A stretch of DNA of 64,000 nt from JANRIG01 sp033765235. GTDB taxonomy: Bacteria > Bacteroidota > Bacteroidia > Cytophagales > UBA9547. Of the stretch, positions 33,534-43,197 are shown in pieces (the stretch's first letter is position 1; every line of letters begins with the position of its first letter). A program made the translations under genes and the position numbers. Where the stretch lies: assembly GCA_033765235.1 (NCBI GenBank), contig JANRIG010000017.1:1-64000 (forward strand), written 5' to 3'. A model generated the notes under the pieces. It saw nothing but the letters and a program-made list of their open reading frames with translations, made no database searches and had not been told where the DNA came from.

Positions 33534-33706
33534 CCCATTTTATACATTAGAGATTGTGATGAAAGCCATAAGTACAATAAAATGAGCATGTTGGAGTTAA
33601 AATTTGGGTGATGGAATAGTGAACTATTTTAAAGTCAAATTTTGATAAAACTTGTTCATTTTGAAGTAATTATGGGTTGTAATAAATTTCTAATGCATAA
33701 AATGGG
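33534..33706. mobile_element. MITE-like element, copy 1 (18-bp terminal inverted repeats)
   Basis: A 173-base non-coding segment bounded by CCCATTTTATACATTAGA (33534-33551) and TCTAATGCATAAAATGGG (33689-33706), which are inverted copies with one mismatch. The same termini bound 55717-55866. There is no coding frame inside. Clear target-site duplications are not seen. Both copies lie between convergent genes directly after a stop codon. Confidence 0.7.
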
Positions 33707-33843
33707 ATAATATTATAAATTATATTTTCAATGCTTTGTATGTTTAGCTGTACCAATTGGGTCTTATACTCAGGTAGTAGTAGCATATTAATTTAAAAAA
33801 TGTGGAAATTACTTATTTTTATGTAGTATTGCTATTACTAAGG

Positions 33844-34965
33844 CTACTTACTGATACTATAATAACTTGTCACGGGGTAATGGTCTGATAGTTTGTTGGT
33901 ACACATAACTTCGCAATAATTTGCTTGCAATCCGTTGGTGTAAAACTGATTGTCTATACGTATAAACCAAGGGAATTTATTATAGGTATAGCCAAAACCA
34001 TTGCCACTATTTTCAAATGTATTTTTCATAATACTTTTCAATTTTTGATAAGTGTATGAATAAGGAGTGTCATTAAAGTCACCTGCCACTATAGTAGGGT
34101 ATGGACTTTTTTGTACAAAATCTGCAATATCATCTATTTGCCTGCCTCTTATAATAAACCCTTTTTCAAGTTTTCTCTTTATGACTTTTATATTACGTAT
34201 CAGTGTATCGCCTTTGCCCTGCGTAAAATTCACACTCAGACTCATGGAATGAAGATGTATGTTGAGTATACGCAGTGTATCTTTACCAATTAATATATCA
34301 GAATATATACCATTATTTAATCCATGTCTATGGCTAAATCTTAAAGGGCCTGATTTAATAATAGGGTGTTTGGAGAAGGTGATGATGCCAAAGTAACCTG
34401 TAAACCATGGCATTTTTATAGGGTTCATATAAAAATAATGATAGCCTAAACTGCTCATTTTGTGTATTATACTTTCAGATGTTATCATATCATTGTTGTA
34501 AAACTCCTGAAAACATACCACATCTGCTTTGAGTGAGTCTATCCATAGATTTTGCTGGAATACATCTGTGGTGTCTAGGGTGATGATGGTGTCTTTATCT
34601 GTATATATAGAATATCTGTCTAAATTAAAACTACCTACATTGTAGGTAACCACACTAAAATCACCTTTTTTATCACCTATATTAAAAGAGAATATTTCTT
34701 TTGTATTATACATATATATCATACATATAATTATGCAGCTCAACCATATCCATTTTTGCTTAATCCATATACCCAATATCAAGAAAATGATATGGCAAAC
34801 TATCATGATTGGTGCCATTAATGCTAAAGCATTGTATATAAAGGTATTCTGCAATAAAAATAATTTGATTACAAAAAATGCAGCCAATGCCAAATTTAGC
34901 ATCAAGGCAATTACCCCAAAAATTACATATAATATTTTTTTCAATTTATTATAGCTGAAAGCCAA
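33844..34965 (-). CDS. Membrane-anchored endonuclease/exonuclease/phosphatase-family protein
   Basis: A 373-residue protein. Three hydrophobic helices fill about residues 10-85. The rest is an EEP fold: VVTYNVGSFNLDRY, VVCFQEFYNNDM (metal-binding Glu), a His-containing NIHLHSMSL, VAGDFNDTPYSYTY and the closing SDHYPVTSYY, so all main catalytic residues are present. The domain should face the periplasm. Such proteins in Bacteroidota are annotated as endonuclease/exonuclease/phosphatase; the true substrate may be a nucleic acid, phosphoester or lipid head group. It stands alone. Confidence 0.87.
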   Translation of the reverse strand: MAFSYNKLKKILYVIFGVIALMLNLALAAFFVIKLFLLQNTFIYNALALMAPIMIVCHIIFLILGIWIKQKWIWLSCIIICMIYMYNTKEIFSFNIGDKKGDFSVVTYNVGSFNLDRYSIYTDKDTIITLDTTDVFQQNLWIDSLKADVVCFQEFYNNDMITSESIIHKMSSLGYHYFYMNPIKMPWFTGYFGIITFSKHPIIKSGPLRFSHRHGLNNGIYSDILIGKDTLRILNIHLHSMSLSVNFTQGKGDTLIRNIKVIKRKLEKGFIIRGRQIDDIADFVQKSPYPTIVAGDFNDTPYSYTYQKLKSIMKNTFENSGNGFGYTYNKFPWFIRIDNQFYTNGLQANYCEVMCTNKLSDHYPVTSYYSISK

Positions 34966-35116
34966 ACTTATTGATACAAGTTGTATATTTATATACCCTG
35001 TACAATTATTTTTTCAAATATAATTGCATGATATGATACTTGAATATTAACTTTATTTAACAAATAACTTTGACTACTTGGCATACATAGCTATTTTGCA
35101 AATAAATTGAACATAT

Positions 35117-36154
35117 ATGCTCAAAATAATAATTATTCTCTTTGCATTACTTACAGGTTTAGCAGCTAATAGCCAATATACAGATATTGACACTAAAGCC
35201 AAAGCACTAAGCAAGCAAGACAGCAAAACTGTGGAAAGCCTTGCACAAGCTATATCAATGATAGCCGATACCGATGCTCTCAAAGTAAGGGCTATATTTG
35301 TATGGATGAGTGGCAATATATCCTATGACTTGTCTATGTTCAAATCAGGCAATGTACGAGACCAAACCCCCGAAGGTGTGCTCAAGCGCAAAACAGCGGT
35401 ATGTCAGGGTTATAGTGAACTTTTCAAAAAGCTGTGTATACTCACAGGTGTGCCATGCGAAGTGGTAGCCGGATACTCCAAAGGCTTTGGTTACCGACAA
35501 GGGCGCAGCTTCAAAAATACTGACCATGCGTGGAATACGGTGAAAATAAATAACCAATGGATGCTGCTGGACGCCACATGGGGTGCAGGATACCTCAATG
35601 AAAATGATGACTATGTAGCAAGCTTTACTGAAGAGCATTTTCTTACGGCACCTCATAGGTTCATTATAAAGCACTTGCCGGCAGATCCTATGTGGCAGCT
35701 TATGAAAAACCCCATTGATATAAAAACATTTGAAAAAGACTCCAATTATATTAAAGAGGCTGTAACCAAAAATAACAGTAATATCTACATAAACTACCTC
35801 GACACACTATCTGCTTGGGAAAAACTTGACTCTACCTCCAAAGCATTATACAGCTACTTTAGGGTAGTGAAAGCCAACCCACTAAATGCTGACGGGTGGT
35901 ATAAGTTGGGCTGGCACTATTACACGCTGGCTTGGAAGAGGATGGAAAAACTCAATGACCCCAAAATACAACGCGACAAAAATGTAGCGGTACCATTGGC
36001 AAATGAAGCCATATATTATCTTAATCAATCTAACAGTTATATGAAACAAGTGAGTGGCAGAGATAGTTTTTACGGCAGTGATGCCAAACAAAAATTGCAA
36101 ATCAATGCCAATAACATCAAAAACTTGCAAGGTATTATTAACCAATATAAATAA
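35117..36154 (+). CDS. Secreted transglutaminase-like protein
   Basis: A 345-residue exported protein with a signal peptide (MLKIIIILFALLTGLAANSQ). The transglutaminase/protease core (about 50-190) has the catalytic triad: Cys in KTAVCQGYSELF, His in NTDHAWNTVKI and Asp in LLDATWGAGYL. The C-terminal part (about 220-345) is helical and includes a TPR-like stretch (NADGWYKLGWHYYTLAW). It may cut or crosslink a peptide or peptidoglycan stem in the periplasm. It lies 10 bases upstream of an 84-residue gene and then the exporter genes, so it may belong to that system. Confidence 0.88.
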   Translation: MLKIIIILFALLTGLAANSQYTDIDTKAKALSKQDSKTVESLAQAISMIADTDALKVRAIFVWMSGNISYDLSMFKSGNVRDQTPEGVLKRKTAVCQGYSELFKKLCILTGVPCEVVAGYSKGFGYRQGRSFKNTDHAWNTVKINNQWMLLDATWGAGYLNENDDYVASFTEEHFLTAPHRFIIKHLPADPMWQLMKNPIDIKTFEKDSNYIKEAVTKNNSNIYINYLDTLSAWEKLDSTSKALYSYFRVVKANPLNADGWYKLGWHYYTLAWKRMEKLNDPKIQRDKNVAVPLANEAIYYLNQSNSYMKQVSGRDSFYGSDAKQKLQINANNIKNLQGIINQYK

Positions 36155-36164
36155 TATAAGAAAT

Positions 36165-36419
36165 ATGCAATTTGATGAATATCTTATTTCAAAGAAAATT
36201 GATAAAAATAAATTGCAAAATGCAGAACCTCAATTGTACCAAGAGTTTGAAGCTATGTATGCACTGGTGAGCACCCAAAGTTTTACACAACAAAAATTAT
36301 TCTTAATCAATGCAATAAGGCGCAAATATAAGTTGGATACTATGGCTGAAGCAAAAAAAAGCAATGAAGCACCCAAACCCATAGCCCCCAAAATGCCTTT
36401 TAAACCCAAAATGACCTAA
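36165..36419 (+). CDS. Small unknown protein in the exporter operon
   Basis: An 84-residue protein starting MQFDEYLISKKIDKNKLQNA. The N-terminal 55 residues are mixed charged and look helical. The tail is basic, rich in Ala, Lys and Pro (APKPIAPKMPFKPKMT). The open frame extends upstream to 36054 inside the transglutaminase gene, but ATG 36165 fits the gap between genes. It ends four bases before the ABC transporter start. Function unknown; not secreted by a signal peptide. Confidence 0.7.
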   Translation: MQFDEYLISKKIDKNKLQNAEPQLYQEFEAMYALVSTQSFTQQKLFLINAIRRKYKLDTMAEAKKSNEAPKPIAPKMPFKPKMT

Positions 36420-36423
36420 AGCT

Positions 36424-38736
36424 GTGATAAATGTAACCTTAATAAATAACCTAGTAGAAAAATATGCTGAGCTTTCGGGCATAAAAGTCAATCATTTTGA
36501 GTTATTCACCGAAAAAGGTAGGCACCTCAAGGAATATATAGACTCACTAGACCAGTTTTTTGAGCGCATATATGACACCGGTCATTATGCCAATTTTTTA
36601 TTCACTACCAACAGCTTGCCTCCCAATAAGTTTATAACTACCATCAAAGACATATCTTACCCTATTATAGCATTCAAAAAATCGGACAATATCATACCTA
36701 TACTGATAACTAAGGAAAAAAACAAATACAAAGCTATAGCCTTTGAGGGTGAGATATATTATGACCTGAGCTATAAGTCTGCAGAAGAGCTTGCCAAAGA
36801 CTTGTACAGAGTGGTAGGGCTCAACTGGAAATTTGACTTCAACTACAGCAGCAGCAATGCCCAACAAAACCGCAACGTGCAAAACGATATCCTTTTTGTG
36901 ACAGGACTGCCGGTGAAGCCATTGCTATCAAACCCTACTGAGCCCGATGAAGATACTGGCAAATATGAAAGAGATGATGACGACTTACACAAAAACCATG
37001 TGAACCCATTTAAGAGACTGGGAAGACTCATGGCCATAGAGCGCAAAGAGATAAGCTATATATATTTCTTTGCTGTATTGGTAGGTATTGTAAATCTTGC
37101 ATTGCCATTGGGCATACAGTCTATCATATCACTCATATCCGGAGGTATGCTTCTCAACGCTATTGTGGTGCTGGCAATCATCATGGTGCTGGCTACAGCA
37201 TTTGCAGGTTATTTGCAAATATTGCAATTGCAGTTTGTAGAGATATTGCAGCAGCGTGTCTTTACCAAAGCCGCTTATGAGTTTAGCTTTCGCATACCAA
37301 AGGTACGGCTGGAGTCTATCAGCAGAGACTATGGACCTGAATTAGTAAACCGTTTTTTTGATGTACTAAATATCCAAAAGTCATTGCCAAAGTTTTTGAT
37401 AGACATGACTGCAGCCTTGCTGCAAATACTTTTTGGGCTCATATTACTCTCATTTTACCACGCCATATTTGTAATATTCGGTTTTTTGTTAATTACTATT
37501 ATTATCATCATATTTTATTACTCATGGCCTAGAGGCATCAAGTCAAGTATCACAGAGTCTAAATATAAATACAAAGTAGCATTTTGGTTGGAAGAACTCG
37601 CCCGCAATGCCACCACATTCAAGCTGGCTGGTTTTACAAACCTCACCATTGACAAAACAGACATATATCTGTCTAACTACCTCAACGCCCGCCAAAAACA
37701 CTTCAGCGTACTCAAAACCCAATACATAGCATTTATTGCTTTCAAAACATTCATTACAGCCGGTCTGCTCATACTTGGCGGGCTATTGGTGATGGAAAAC
37801 CAAATAAACCTGGGTCAGTTCATTGCAGCCGAGCTCATCATAGTACTGGTGCTGGCATCTGTAGAAAAACTCATAGCTACTCTGGAGGTAATATACGACC
37901 TGCTCACAGCACTTGACAAAGTAGGCCATGTGACAGACTTGCCACTCGAAGACAATAAAGGCATAAAGCTGAGTACCATACCCGATTATGAAAATTTTGT
38001 AATAGAAATGAAAAATCTTGACTACCAATACATAGGTGCACAAAATCATGTGCTCAAGGGGGTGAGTTTTAAGATGAATGCCGGCGAGCATGTATGTGTG
38101 GCAGGGCACAACAATTCGGGCAAAACCACCCTTATCAAAATCATTACAGGCTTGCTCCACAACTACAGTGGCAGCTTAACATATAACGGTATACCCATGC
38201 GCGACATTAATATATACAGCTACCGCGACGGTATAGGTGAAAATATATCGCACGACGAAATATTTGAAGGCACTTTTGAAGAAAATATTACTGTAGGCAA
38301 AAAAGGCATATCTCTCGACGACCTTATGTGGGCTGTGCAAAAAGTGGGGCTGAGCGATTTTCTCAAATCATTGCCCTATGGCTTGCGTACCCGCCTCACA
38401 GGCGGTGGAAGAGACCTGTCCAGCAATATAAGGCAAAAGATAATACTGGCACGCTCACTGGCCGAGAAACCAAGCATAGTAGTGATGGACGATGAGTTTT
38501 TTACGGAGCTCAATGAAAAGAAAAATATACTGGATGTACTCATAAGTGAAGAGCACAATTGGCTGCTTGTGATGGTGTCAAACGACCCTTACATACTTGA
38601 ACGAGTAGATAAAGTGCTGTATCTCAACAATGGAAAGATAGAAGCACAAGGCAATTACAAAACATTGATAAAAACCAATAAAGAATTTGCAGAACTTATC
38701 ATAGGCGAATATTTACCCCCAAAAACTAAAATATGA
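36424..38736 (+). CDS. ABC exporter of type I secretion type with degenerate ATPase motifs
   Basis: A 770-residue fused membrane-ATPase half-transporter starting at GTG 36424. Residues about 1-140 form an N-terminal domain reminiscent of the degenerate C39-like domain of some exporters. About six membrane helices lie between 205 and 500. The nucleotide-binding domain keeps Walker A (GHNNSGKT, 561-568), but LSGGQ reads LSSNI (665-669), the catalytic Glu after Walker B is Asp (D689-D690), the H-loop His is N720 and the Q-loop Gln is H610. It overlaps the HlyD gene by four bases. It probably exports a protein or peptide with the following HlyD and TolC; ATP hydrolysis may be weak or unusual. Confidence 0.88.
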   Translation: MINVTLINNLVEKYAELSGIKVNHFELFTEKGRHLKEYIDSLDQFFERIYDTGHYANFLFTTNSLPPNKFITTIKDISYPIIAFKKSDNIIPILITKEKNKYKAIAFEGEIYYDLSYKSAEELAKDLYRVVGLNWKFDFNYSSSNAQQNRNVQNDILFVTGLPVKPLLSNPTEPDEDTGKYERDDDDLHKNHVNPFKRLGRLMAIERKEISYIYFFAVLVGIVNLALPLGIQSIISLISGGMLLNAIVVLAIIMVLATAFAGYLQILQLQFVEILQQRVFTKAAYEFSFRIPKVRLESISRDYGPELVNRFFDVLNIQKSLPKFLIDMTAALLQILFGLILLSFYHAIFVIFGFLLITIIIIIFYYSWPRGIKSSITESKYKYKVAFWLEELARNATTFKLAGFTNLTIDKTDIYLSNYLNARQKHFSVLKTQYIAFIAFKTFITAGLLILGGLLVMENQINLGQFIAAELIIVLVLASVEKLIATLEVIYDLLTALDKVGHVTDLPLEDNKGIKLSTIPDYENFVIEMKNLDYQYIGAQNHVLKGVSFKMNAGEHVCVAGHNNSGKTTLIKIITGLLHNYSGSLTYNGIPMRDINIYSYRDGIGENISHDEIFEGTFEENITVGKKGISLDDLMWAVQKVGLSDFLKSLPYGLRTRLTGGGRDLSSNIRQKIILARSLAEKPSIVVMDDEFFTELNEKKNILDVLISEEHNWLLVMVSNDPYILERVDKVLYLNNGKIEAQGNYKTLIKTNKEFAELIIGEYLPPKTKI

Positions 38737-40127
38737 GCAAACAGGGAGAAATGCATTCGATGAAAGAGCTGGAGCTGGACAGGCTATACTCCATAAAGCT
38801 GGTAAACTCATCCAAAAAAGACCGCCTCTTAGCCAAATGGCTGGGTGGAATATTTGTAGCCGTAGTACTATCTATGTTTTTGCCATGGCAGCAAAATATA
38901 GACGGCAAAGGCATGGTGACGGCACTGAGCCCCAAAGACAGACCACAAACAGTGCAAACTCTCATAGCAGGGCGCATAGAAAAGTGGTATGTGGCCGAAG
39001 GCCAATATGTGACACAAGGTGATACCATTTTGAAAATATCAGAAATAAAAGATAAATTCTTTGACCCCGAACTTTTGGCACGTATGAACAACCAAATATC
39101 TGCTAAGAAAAACTCCATCATTGCAAAACAAGAAAAAGTAAAAGCCCTTCAAAATCAACTTAACGCCCTTAGAAATGGGCTGCAATACAGCATATCCAAA
39201 GCCAAAAACAAAGTACAATCAAACCAATTGTATGTATCTATAGACTCAGCAGAGTATATAGCAGCACGAGTAGACAAAGAAATAGCCCAAAAACAGCTCG
39301 AAAGGCAGCAAAAACTATTTGACCAAGGTCTGGTATCGCTCACACAGCTGGAGCAGCGCAGCCTTAAGTATCAACAAGCCAATGCCAAATACATATCGTC
39401 GTATAACAAATATTACTCTTCTATAAACGACCTTACCAATGCAAACATAGAGCTCGATGCCATAGTAGCAGAATATAGTGAAAAAATATCAAAGACAAAT
39501 TCTGAAATAGATGCTACACTTGCCGACCTATATGATGCCGAAGGAAGTCTTGCCAAACTTAATATTGAAACTTCAAACCTTATCATCAGAAACAACCTCT
39601 ACATCATACGTGCACCTCAAAGCGGATACATAGTGCGGGCACTCAAGCAGGGCATAGGCGAAACGGTGAAAGATGGCGAAGAAATAGCCAGCATTATCCC
39701 CAATACATACAACCCTGCTGTGGAGCTGTATTTAAAACCTGTGGACTTGCCATTGGCACTTATAGGTAGCAAAGTGCGTTTGCAATTTGACGGATGGCCT
39801 GCCATAATATTTGCCGGCTGGCCCGGAGCATCAGTAGGTACTTTTGGGGGCAAAATAGCTGTGGTAGACAAACTTATAAGCCACAATGGTAAATTTAGAG
39901 TACTAATAGTACCCGACCCTGATGATGAACCTTGGCCTGAAATGGTGCGGATGGGTACAGGTGCTGTAGGTTGGGCAATGCTGCATACTGTATTTTTAGG
40001 GTATGAAATGTGGCGACAGTTCAACGGATTTCCACCCGAATTTGTGGCTGAGGTTCAAAAAAAGCAGAAAAAAGCAGAAAAAAGCATATTAAAGCTCGAT
40101 AAAGGTGATAAAACTGACGATGAATAG
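38733..40127 (+). CDS. HlyD-family membrane fusion protein
   Basis: A 464-residue periplasmic adaptor. One membrane helix at about 30-50 (LGGIFVAVVLSMFLPW) precedes a split lipoyl domain (IAGRIEKWYVAEGQYVTQGDTI at about 75-100, then IIRAPQSGYIVRALKQGIGETV near 290-310). Between them is a long coiled-coil hairpin (about 110-280). It should bridge the ABC exporter and the TolC protein. The C-terminal tail is Lys-rich (KKQKKAEKSILKLDKGDK). It is coupled by overlap on both sides. Confidence 0.92.
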   Translation: MSKQGEMHSMKELELDRLYSIKLVNSSKKDRLLAKWLGGIFVAVVLSMFLPWQQNIDGKGMVTALSPKDRPQTVQTLIAGRIEKWYVAEGQYVTQGDTILKISEIKDKFFDPELLARMNNQISAKKNSIIAKQEKVKALQNQLNALRNGLQYSISKAKNKVQSNQLYVSIDSAEYIAARVDKEIAQKQLERQQKLFDQGLVSLTQLEQRSLKYQQANAKYISSYNKYYSSINDLTNANIELDAIVAEYSEKISKTNSEIDATLADLYDAEGSLAKLNIETSNLIIRNNLYIIRAPQSGYIVRALKQGIGETVKDGEEIASIIPNTYNPAVELYLKPVDLPLALIGSKVRLQFDGWPAIIFAGWPGASVGTFGGKIAVVDKLISHNGKFRVLIVPDPDDEPWPEMVRMGTGAVGWAMLHTVFLGYEMWRQFNGFPPEFVAEVQKKQKKAEKSILKLDKGDKTDDE

Positions 40128-41538
40128 ATTAATCGGAGCTCTATTGTATATTTTTTTTATCTCATACACGGCTTTTGCACAAAGCGATACTGCCAAAGTA
40201 CTCAAACTATCAGACTTATTTGAGCTTATGCTCAAGTATCACCCACTGGTGAAGCAAGCAAATATCATACCTGAGATTGCCTACCAAGAGCTGCGAATGT
40301 CAAGGGCAGGATTTGAACCAAAATTTATTTCTAACCTAGATAAAAAAACATTTGACCAAAAAAATTATTATCACCTGTGGCAAAACCAGCTCAAAGTACC
40401 CACATGGTTTGGGGCAGAGTTCAAAGTAGGATATGATGAGGCATTGGGCACTAATGTGAACCCACAAAACTACTTGCCCGGCGAAGGTCTCTCGTACATA
40501 GGAGTGAGTGTACCCATAGGTCAAGGGCTCATTATTGACCAAAGAAGGGCTATGCTACGAATGTCTAAAATATTCAGACAAATGTCTGATGCCGAAAAAA
40601 ATAAAATATTAAACAAACTATTTTTTGATGCCGCTAAAGACTATTGGGACTGGTACTACAAATACCACAGATATCTATTCTCTAAAACAGGCTATGACTT
40701 GGCCATGAACAGAAACAAATTTGTGATACAGCGTGTAAACCTTGGCGAGGAGCCTGCCATAGACTCTACAGAGGCTGTGATACTGCTGCAAAACAGGTAT
40801 GTAAACTTTAACCTTGCCAAAGTAGATGCTAATAATGCCCTGCTGCAAGTATCAAACTACCTTTGGAATGATGACGAAGCCCCTGTAGAGATGGACAGCA
40901 CATGGAAGCCTGCCACATCTGTCACCGTAGCCAATGAAATAAATACTGAAACTCTGAATGCCCTCGCCGAATATGCCAAAGTAAACCACCCTGAGGTGCA
41001 GAAACTGGCACTAAAAGTGAAATCACTCGAAGTAGAGCGACGTTTGGCCATAGAAAACTTCAGACCTGTGATAAACCTAAACTACAACCTGCTCAGTGCC
41101 GGAAAAGGTATTAATGAAAACCCGTTGGCAAACCAATATTATGGCAACTATTACAAAGCAGGATTTGACATACAAATACCAATATTCATGCGCAAAGAGC
41201 GAGGCAAATATATGATAGCCAAATACAAAATAGAGCAAACCAAGTTTGAGCAAAATTTTACCCTTACATATATCCAAAATCAACTTCAAAGCTTCTACAA
41301 TGAGCTAAAAACCAACGAGTTGCTACTGCGCACACAGCTAAAACTCATCAAAGACTATACCGTGCTGCGCAATGGGGAACTTGAAAAATTTAACAACGGA
41401 GAAAGCTCTCTCTTTTTGGTAAACACTCGCGAGTCTAACCTGATAGAGTCAGAAATAAAAAAAGCAGAAATAGAAGCAAAATATGGCAAAGCCAAAGCAG
41501 GTATGTATTGGGCAGCAGGCAAAAATGGCAATGACTGA
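40120..41538 (+). CDS. TolC-family outer-membrane channel
   Basis: A protein of about 472 residues with a signal peptide (MNRLIGALLYIFFISYTAFAQ) and the helical repeats of outer-membrane efflux proteins (LFELMLKYHPLVKQANI near the start, VNHPEVQKLALKVKSLEV in the second half, NGESSLFLVNTRESNLIESEI near the end). It should form the trimeric outer-membrane exit duct of the export system. ATG 40120 overlaps the hlyD-like stop by eight bases; an upstream GTG at 40105 would spoil the signal peptide. Last gene of the exporter run. Confidence 0.9.
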   Translation: MNRLIGALLYIFFISYTAFAQSDTAKVLKLSDLFELMLKYHPLVKQANIIPEIAYQELRMSRAGFEPKFISNLDKKTFDQKNYYHLWQNQLKVPTWFGAEFKVGYDEALGTNVNPQNYLPGEGLSYIGVSVPIGQGLIIDQRRAMLRMSKIFRQMSDAEKNKILNKLFFDAAKDYWDWYYKYHRYLFSKTGYDLAMNRNKFVIQRVNLGEEPAIDSTEAVILLQNRYVNFNLAKVDANNALLQVSNYLWNDDEAPVEMDSTWKPATSVTVANEINTETLNALAEYAKVNHPEVQKLALKVKSLEVERRLAIENFRPVINLNYNLLSAGKGINENPLANQYYGNYYKAGFDIQIPIFMRKERGKYMIAKYKIEQTKFEQNFTLTYIQNQLQSFYNELKTNELLLRTQLKLIKDYTVLRNGELEKFNNGESSLFLVNTRESNLIESEIKKAEIEAKYGKAKAGMYWAAGKNGND

Positions 41539-41666
41539 GTGCATGTATACAATAACAAAAAAATACTATATACAATCAATGCAATGACTTGATTTACAAC
41601 CAAATGGACACTTTTGTTTACGTTTGCCCTGCCACAATATCAATTTATAAGGTACTTGCATATTCA

Positions 41667-41696
41667 TTGATATTTATATAATATTTAATATTTTTG
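41667..41696 (+). promoter_or_regulatory. Promoter TTG-N19-TATTTTTG of rpoN
   Basis: TTG at 41667-41669, a 19-base spacer and TATTTTTG at 41689-41696 form a very good Bacteroidota promoter, 17 bases before the rpoN ATG. It suggests rpoN is transcribed separately from the exporter genes. Confidence 0.7.
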
Positions 41697-41713
41697 CGTT
41701 ATAATATAAAATT

Positions 41714-43180
41714 ATGCAAAAAATTGGGCTCAAACTTTCGCAACAACAGCGACTATCGCCTCAGCAGATACTTTTTATGAAGTTGCTGGAGGTGCCATCA
41801 GCAGAGTTAGAGTCGCGCATAGAGGCAGAGTTGGAGATAAATCCTGCATTGGAAGAAGGCAAAGAAGAGCTGCAAGAAGATAACGCAGAGGAAAATACAG
41901 ACAATGAATATGAAACTGAAAACGACGAGCTTTTTGGTGAAGATGATGACAACTACTTAGCCGAATATATGCAACATGAAGAAGCACAAGGCTACAAAAT
42001 GCAAGGCGATGGCAACTACAACGATACAGACGAAAACAAAGATATGCCATTGGCAGATGACATGTCATTTACCCAATCTCTTCTCAACCAATTAGGTTTT
42101 TTGGCATTAGATGAGCGCATGCACAGCATAGGAATCCAAATAATAGGCAGCCTTGATGAAGACGGCTATCTGCGCCGCAAACCTGAATCAATAGCCAATG
42201 ACTTGGCATTTTCACAAAACCTGTATATTGATGATGATGAAGTGCTTCATGTATTGGCAATGATACAAAAATTTGATCCTGCAGGCATAGCAGCACGCGA
42301 CTTGAGAGAGTGCCTGCTGCTACAACTTCATAGAAAAGACAACAAAGATACAGATGTCATAAATGCAATATCAATTGTGGAAAATGCATTTGATGAGTTT
42401 ACCAAAAAACATTATGACAAAATATTAAAAAAACTCCCACTTTCTGAAAACGACTTGAAAAATGCACTGAAAGTCATCACCAAATGCAACCCCAAACCCG
42501 GAAGTGGCGACGAAAACAGCGTAAAAAACCAAACATTGATACCTGACTTTACGGTGACCAACCATGATGGAAAACTGGAAGTAAGTCTCAATGCCAAAAA
42601 TGCTCCTGACTTGAGAGTGAGCCCTGCATACATAGAAATGTTTGACACTTATGACAAAACAGCAGGCAAAGACAAAAAGCTCAAAGAGGCTGTGACATTT
42701 GTGAAGCAAAAATTAGATGCCGCACATTGGTTTATAGATGCTATTAAGCAGCGCCAAAATACATTGTTGGAAACTATGAAAACCATAGTCATGTTGCAAA
42801 AAGACTTTTTTATTACGGGCGACGAAATGAAACTACACCCCATGGTGCTCAAAGATGTGGCAGAAAAGTTAGGCATGGACGTATCTACTGTGTCAAGGGT
42901 GGCCGGCAGCAAAAGTGTGCAGACACACCATGGTACCTATGCACTAAAATATTTTTTTACCGAAAAACTCACTACAGATGCCGGCGAAGATATAAGTAAT
43001 ATGGAGGTGAAAACAGTGCTGCAACAGATCATAGCTGAGGAGGATAAGCACGCACCACTGCGCGATGAAGAACTGGAAGTAATATTACAATCCAAAGGGT
43101 ATAATATTGCCAGACGCACGGTAGCAAAGTATAGGGAGCTGCTTGATATACCTGTGGCAAGGCTTAGAAAAGAGCTGTAA
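41714..43180 (+). CDS. rpoN: RNA polymerase sigma-54 factor
   Basis: A 488-residue sigma-54, which directs polymerase to -24/-12 promoters and needs an AAA+ activator to open them. Region I is intact (LKLSQQQRLSPQQILFMKLL), followed by an acidic linker (about 45-95) that is strongly Glu/Asp-rich. The core-binding domain and the C-terminal RpoN box (ARRTVAKYRELLDIP) are present. No activator, histidine kinase or modulation gene is adjacent. It has its own promoter and converges on rsgA. Confidence 0.96.
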   Translation: MQKIGLKLSQQQRLSPQQILFMKLLEVPSAELESRIEAELEINPALEEGKEELQEDNAEENTDNEYETENDELFGEDDDNYLAEYMQHEEAQGYKMQGDGNYNDTDENKDMPLADDMSFTQSLLNQLGFLALDERMHSIGIQIIGSLDEDGYLRRKPESIANDLAFSQNLYIDDDEVLHVLAMIQKFDPAGIAARDLRECLLLQLHRKDNKDTDVINAISIVENAFDEFTKKHYDKILKKLPLSENDLKNALKVITKCNPKPGSGDENSVKNQTLIPDFTVTNHDGKLEVSLNAKNAPDLRVSPAYIEMFDTYDKTAGKDKKLKEAVTFVKQKLDAAHWFIDAIKQRQNTLLETMKTIVMLQKDFFITGDEMKLHPMVLKDVAEKLGMDVSTVSRVAGSKSVQTHHGTYALKYFFTEKLTTDAGEDISNMEVKTVLQQIIAEEDKHAPLRDEELEVILQSKGYNIARRTVAKYRELLDIPVARLRKEL

Positions 43181-43197
43181 ATATATTACATAATACC

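Noticed and set aside
36054..36164. Longer 121-codon form of the small exporter-operon protein
   Set aside because: The extra 37 codons overlap the transglutaminase gene and lack coding character; ATG 36165 is the better start.
36424..41538. Lantibiotic or bacteriocin gene cluster
   Set aside because: The exporter lacks a clear C39 Cys protease motif, and no precursor peptide with a double-glycine leader or modification enzyme is visible.
41714..43180. rpoN as part of the exporter operon
   Set aside because: A 175-base gap and a very good promoter of its own directly before rpoN indicate separate transcription.
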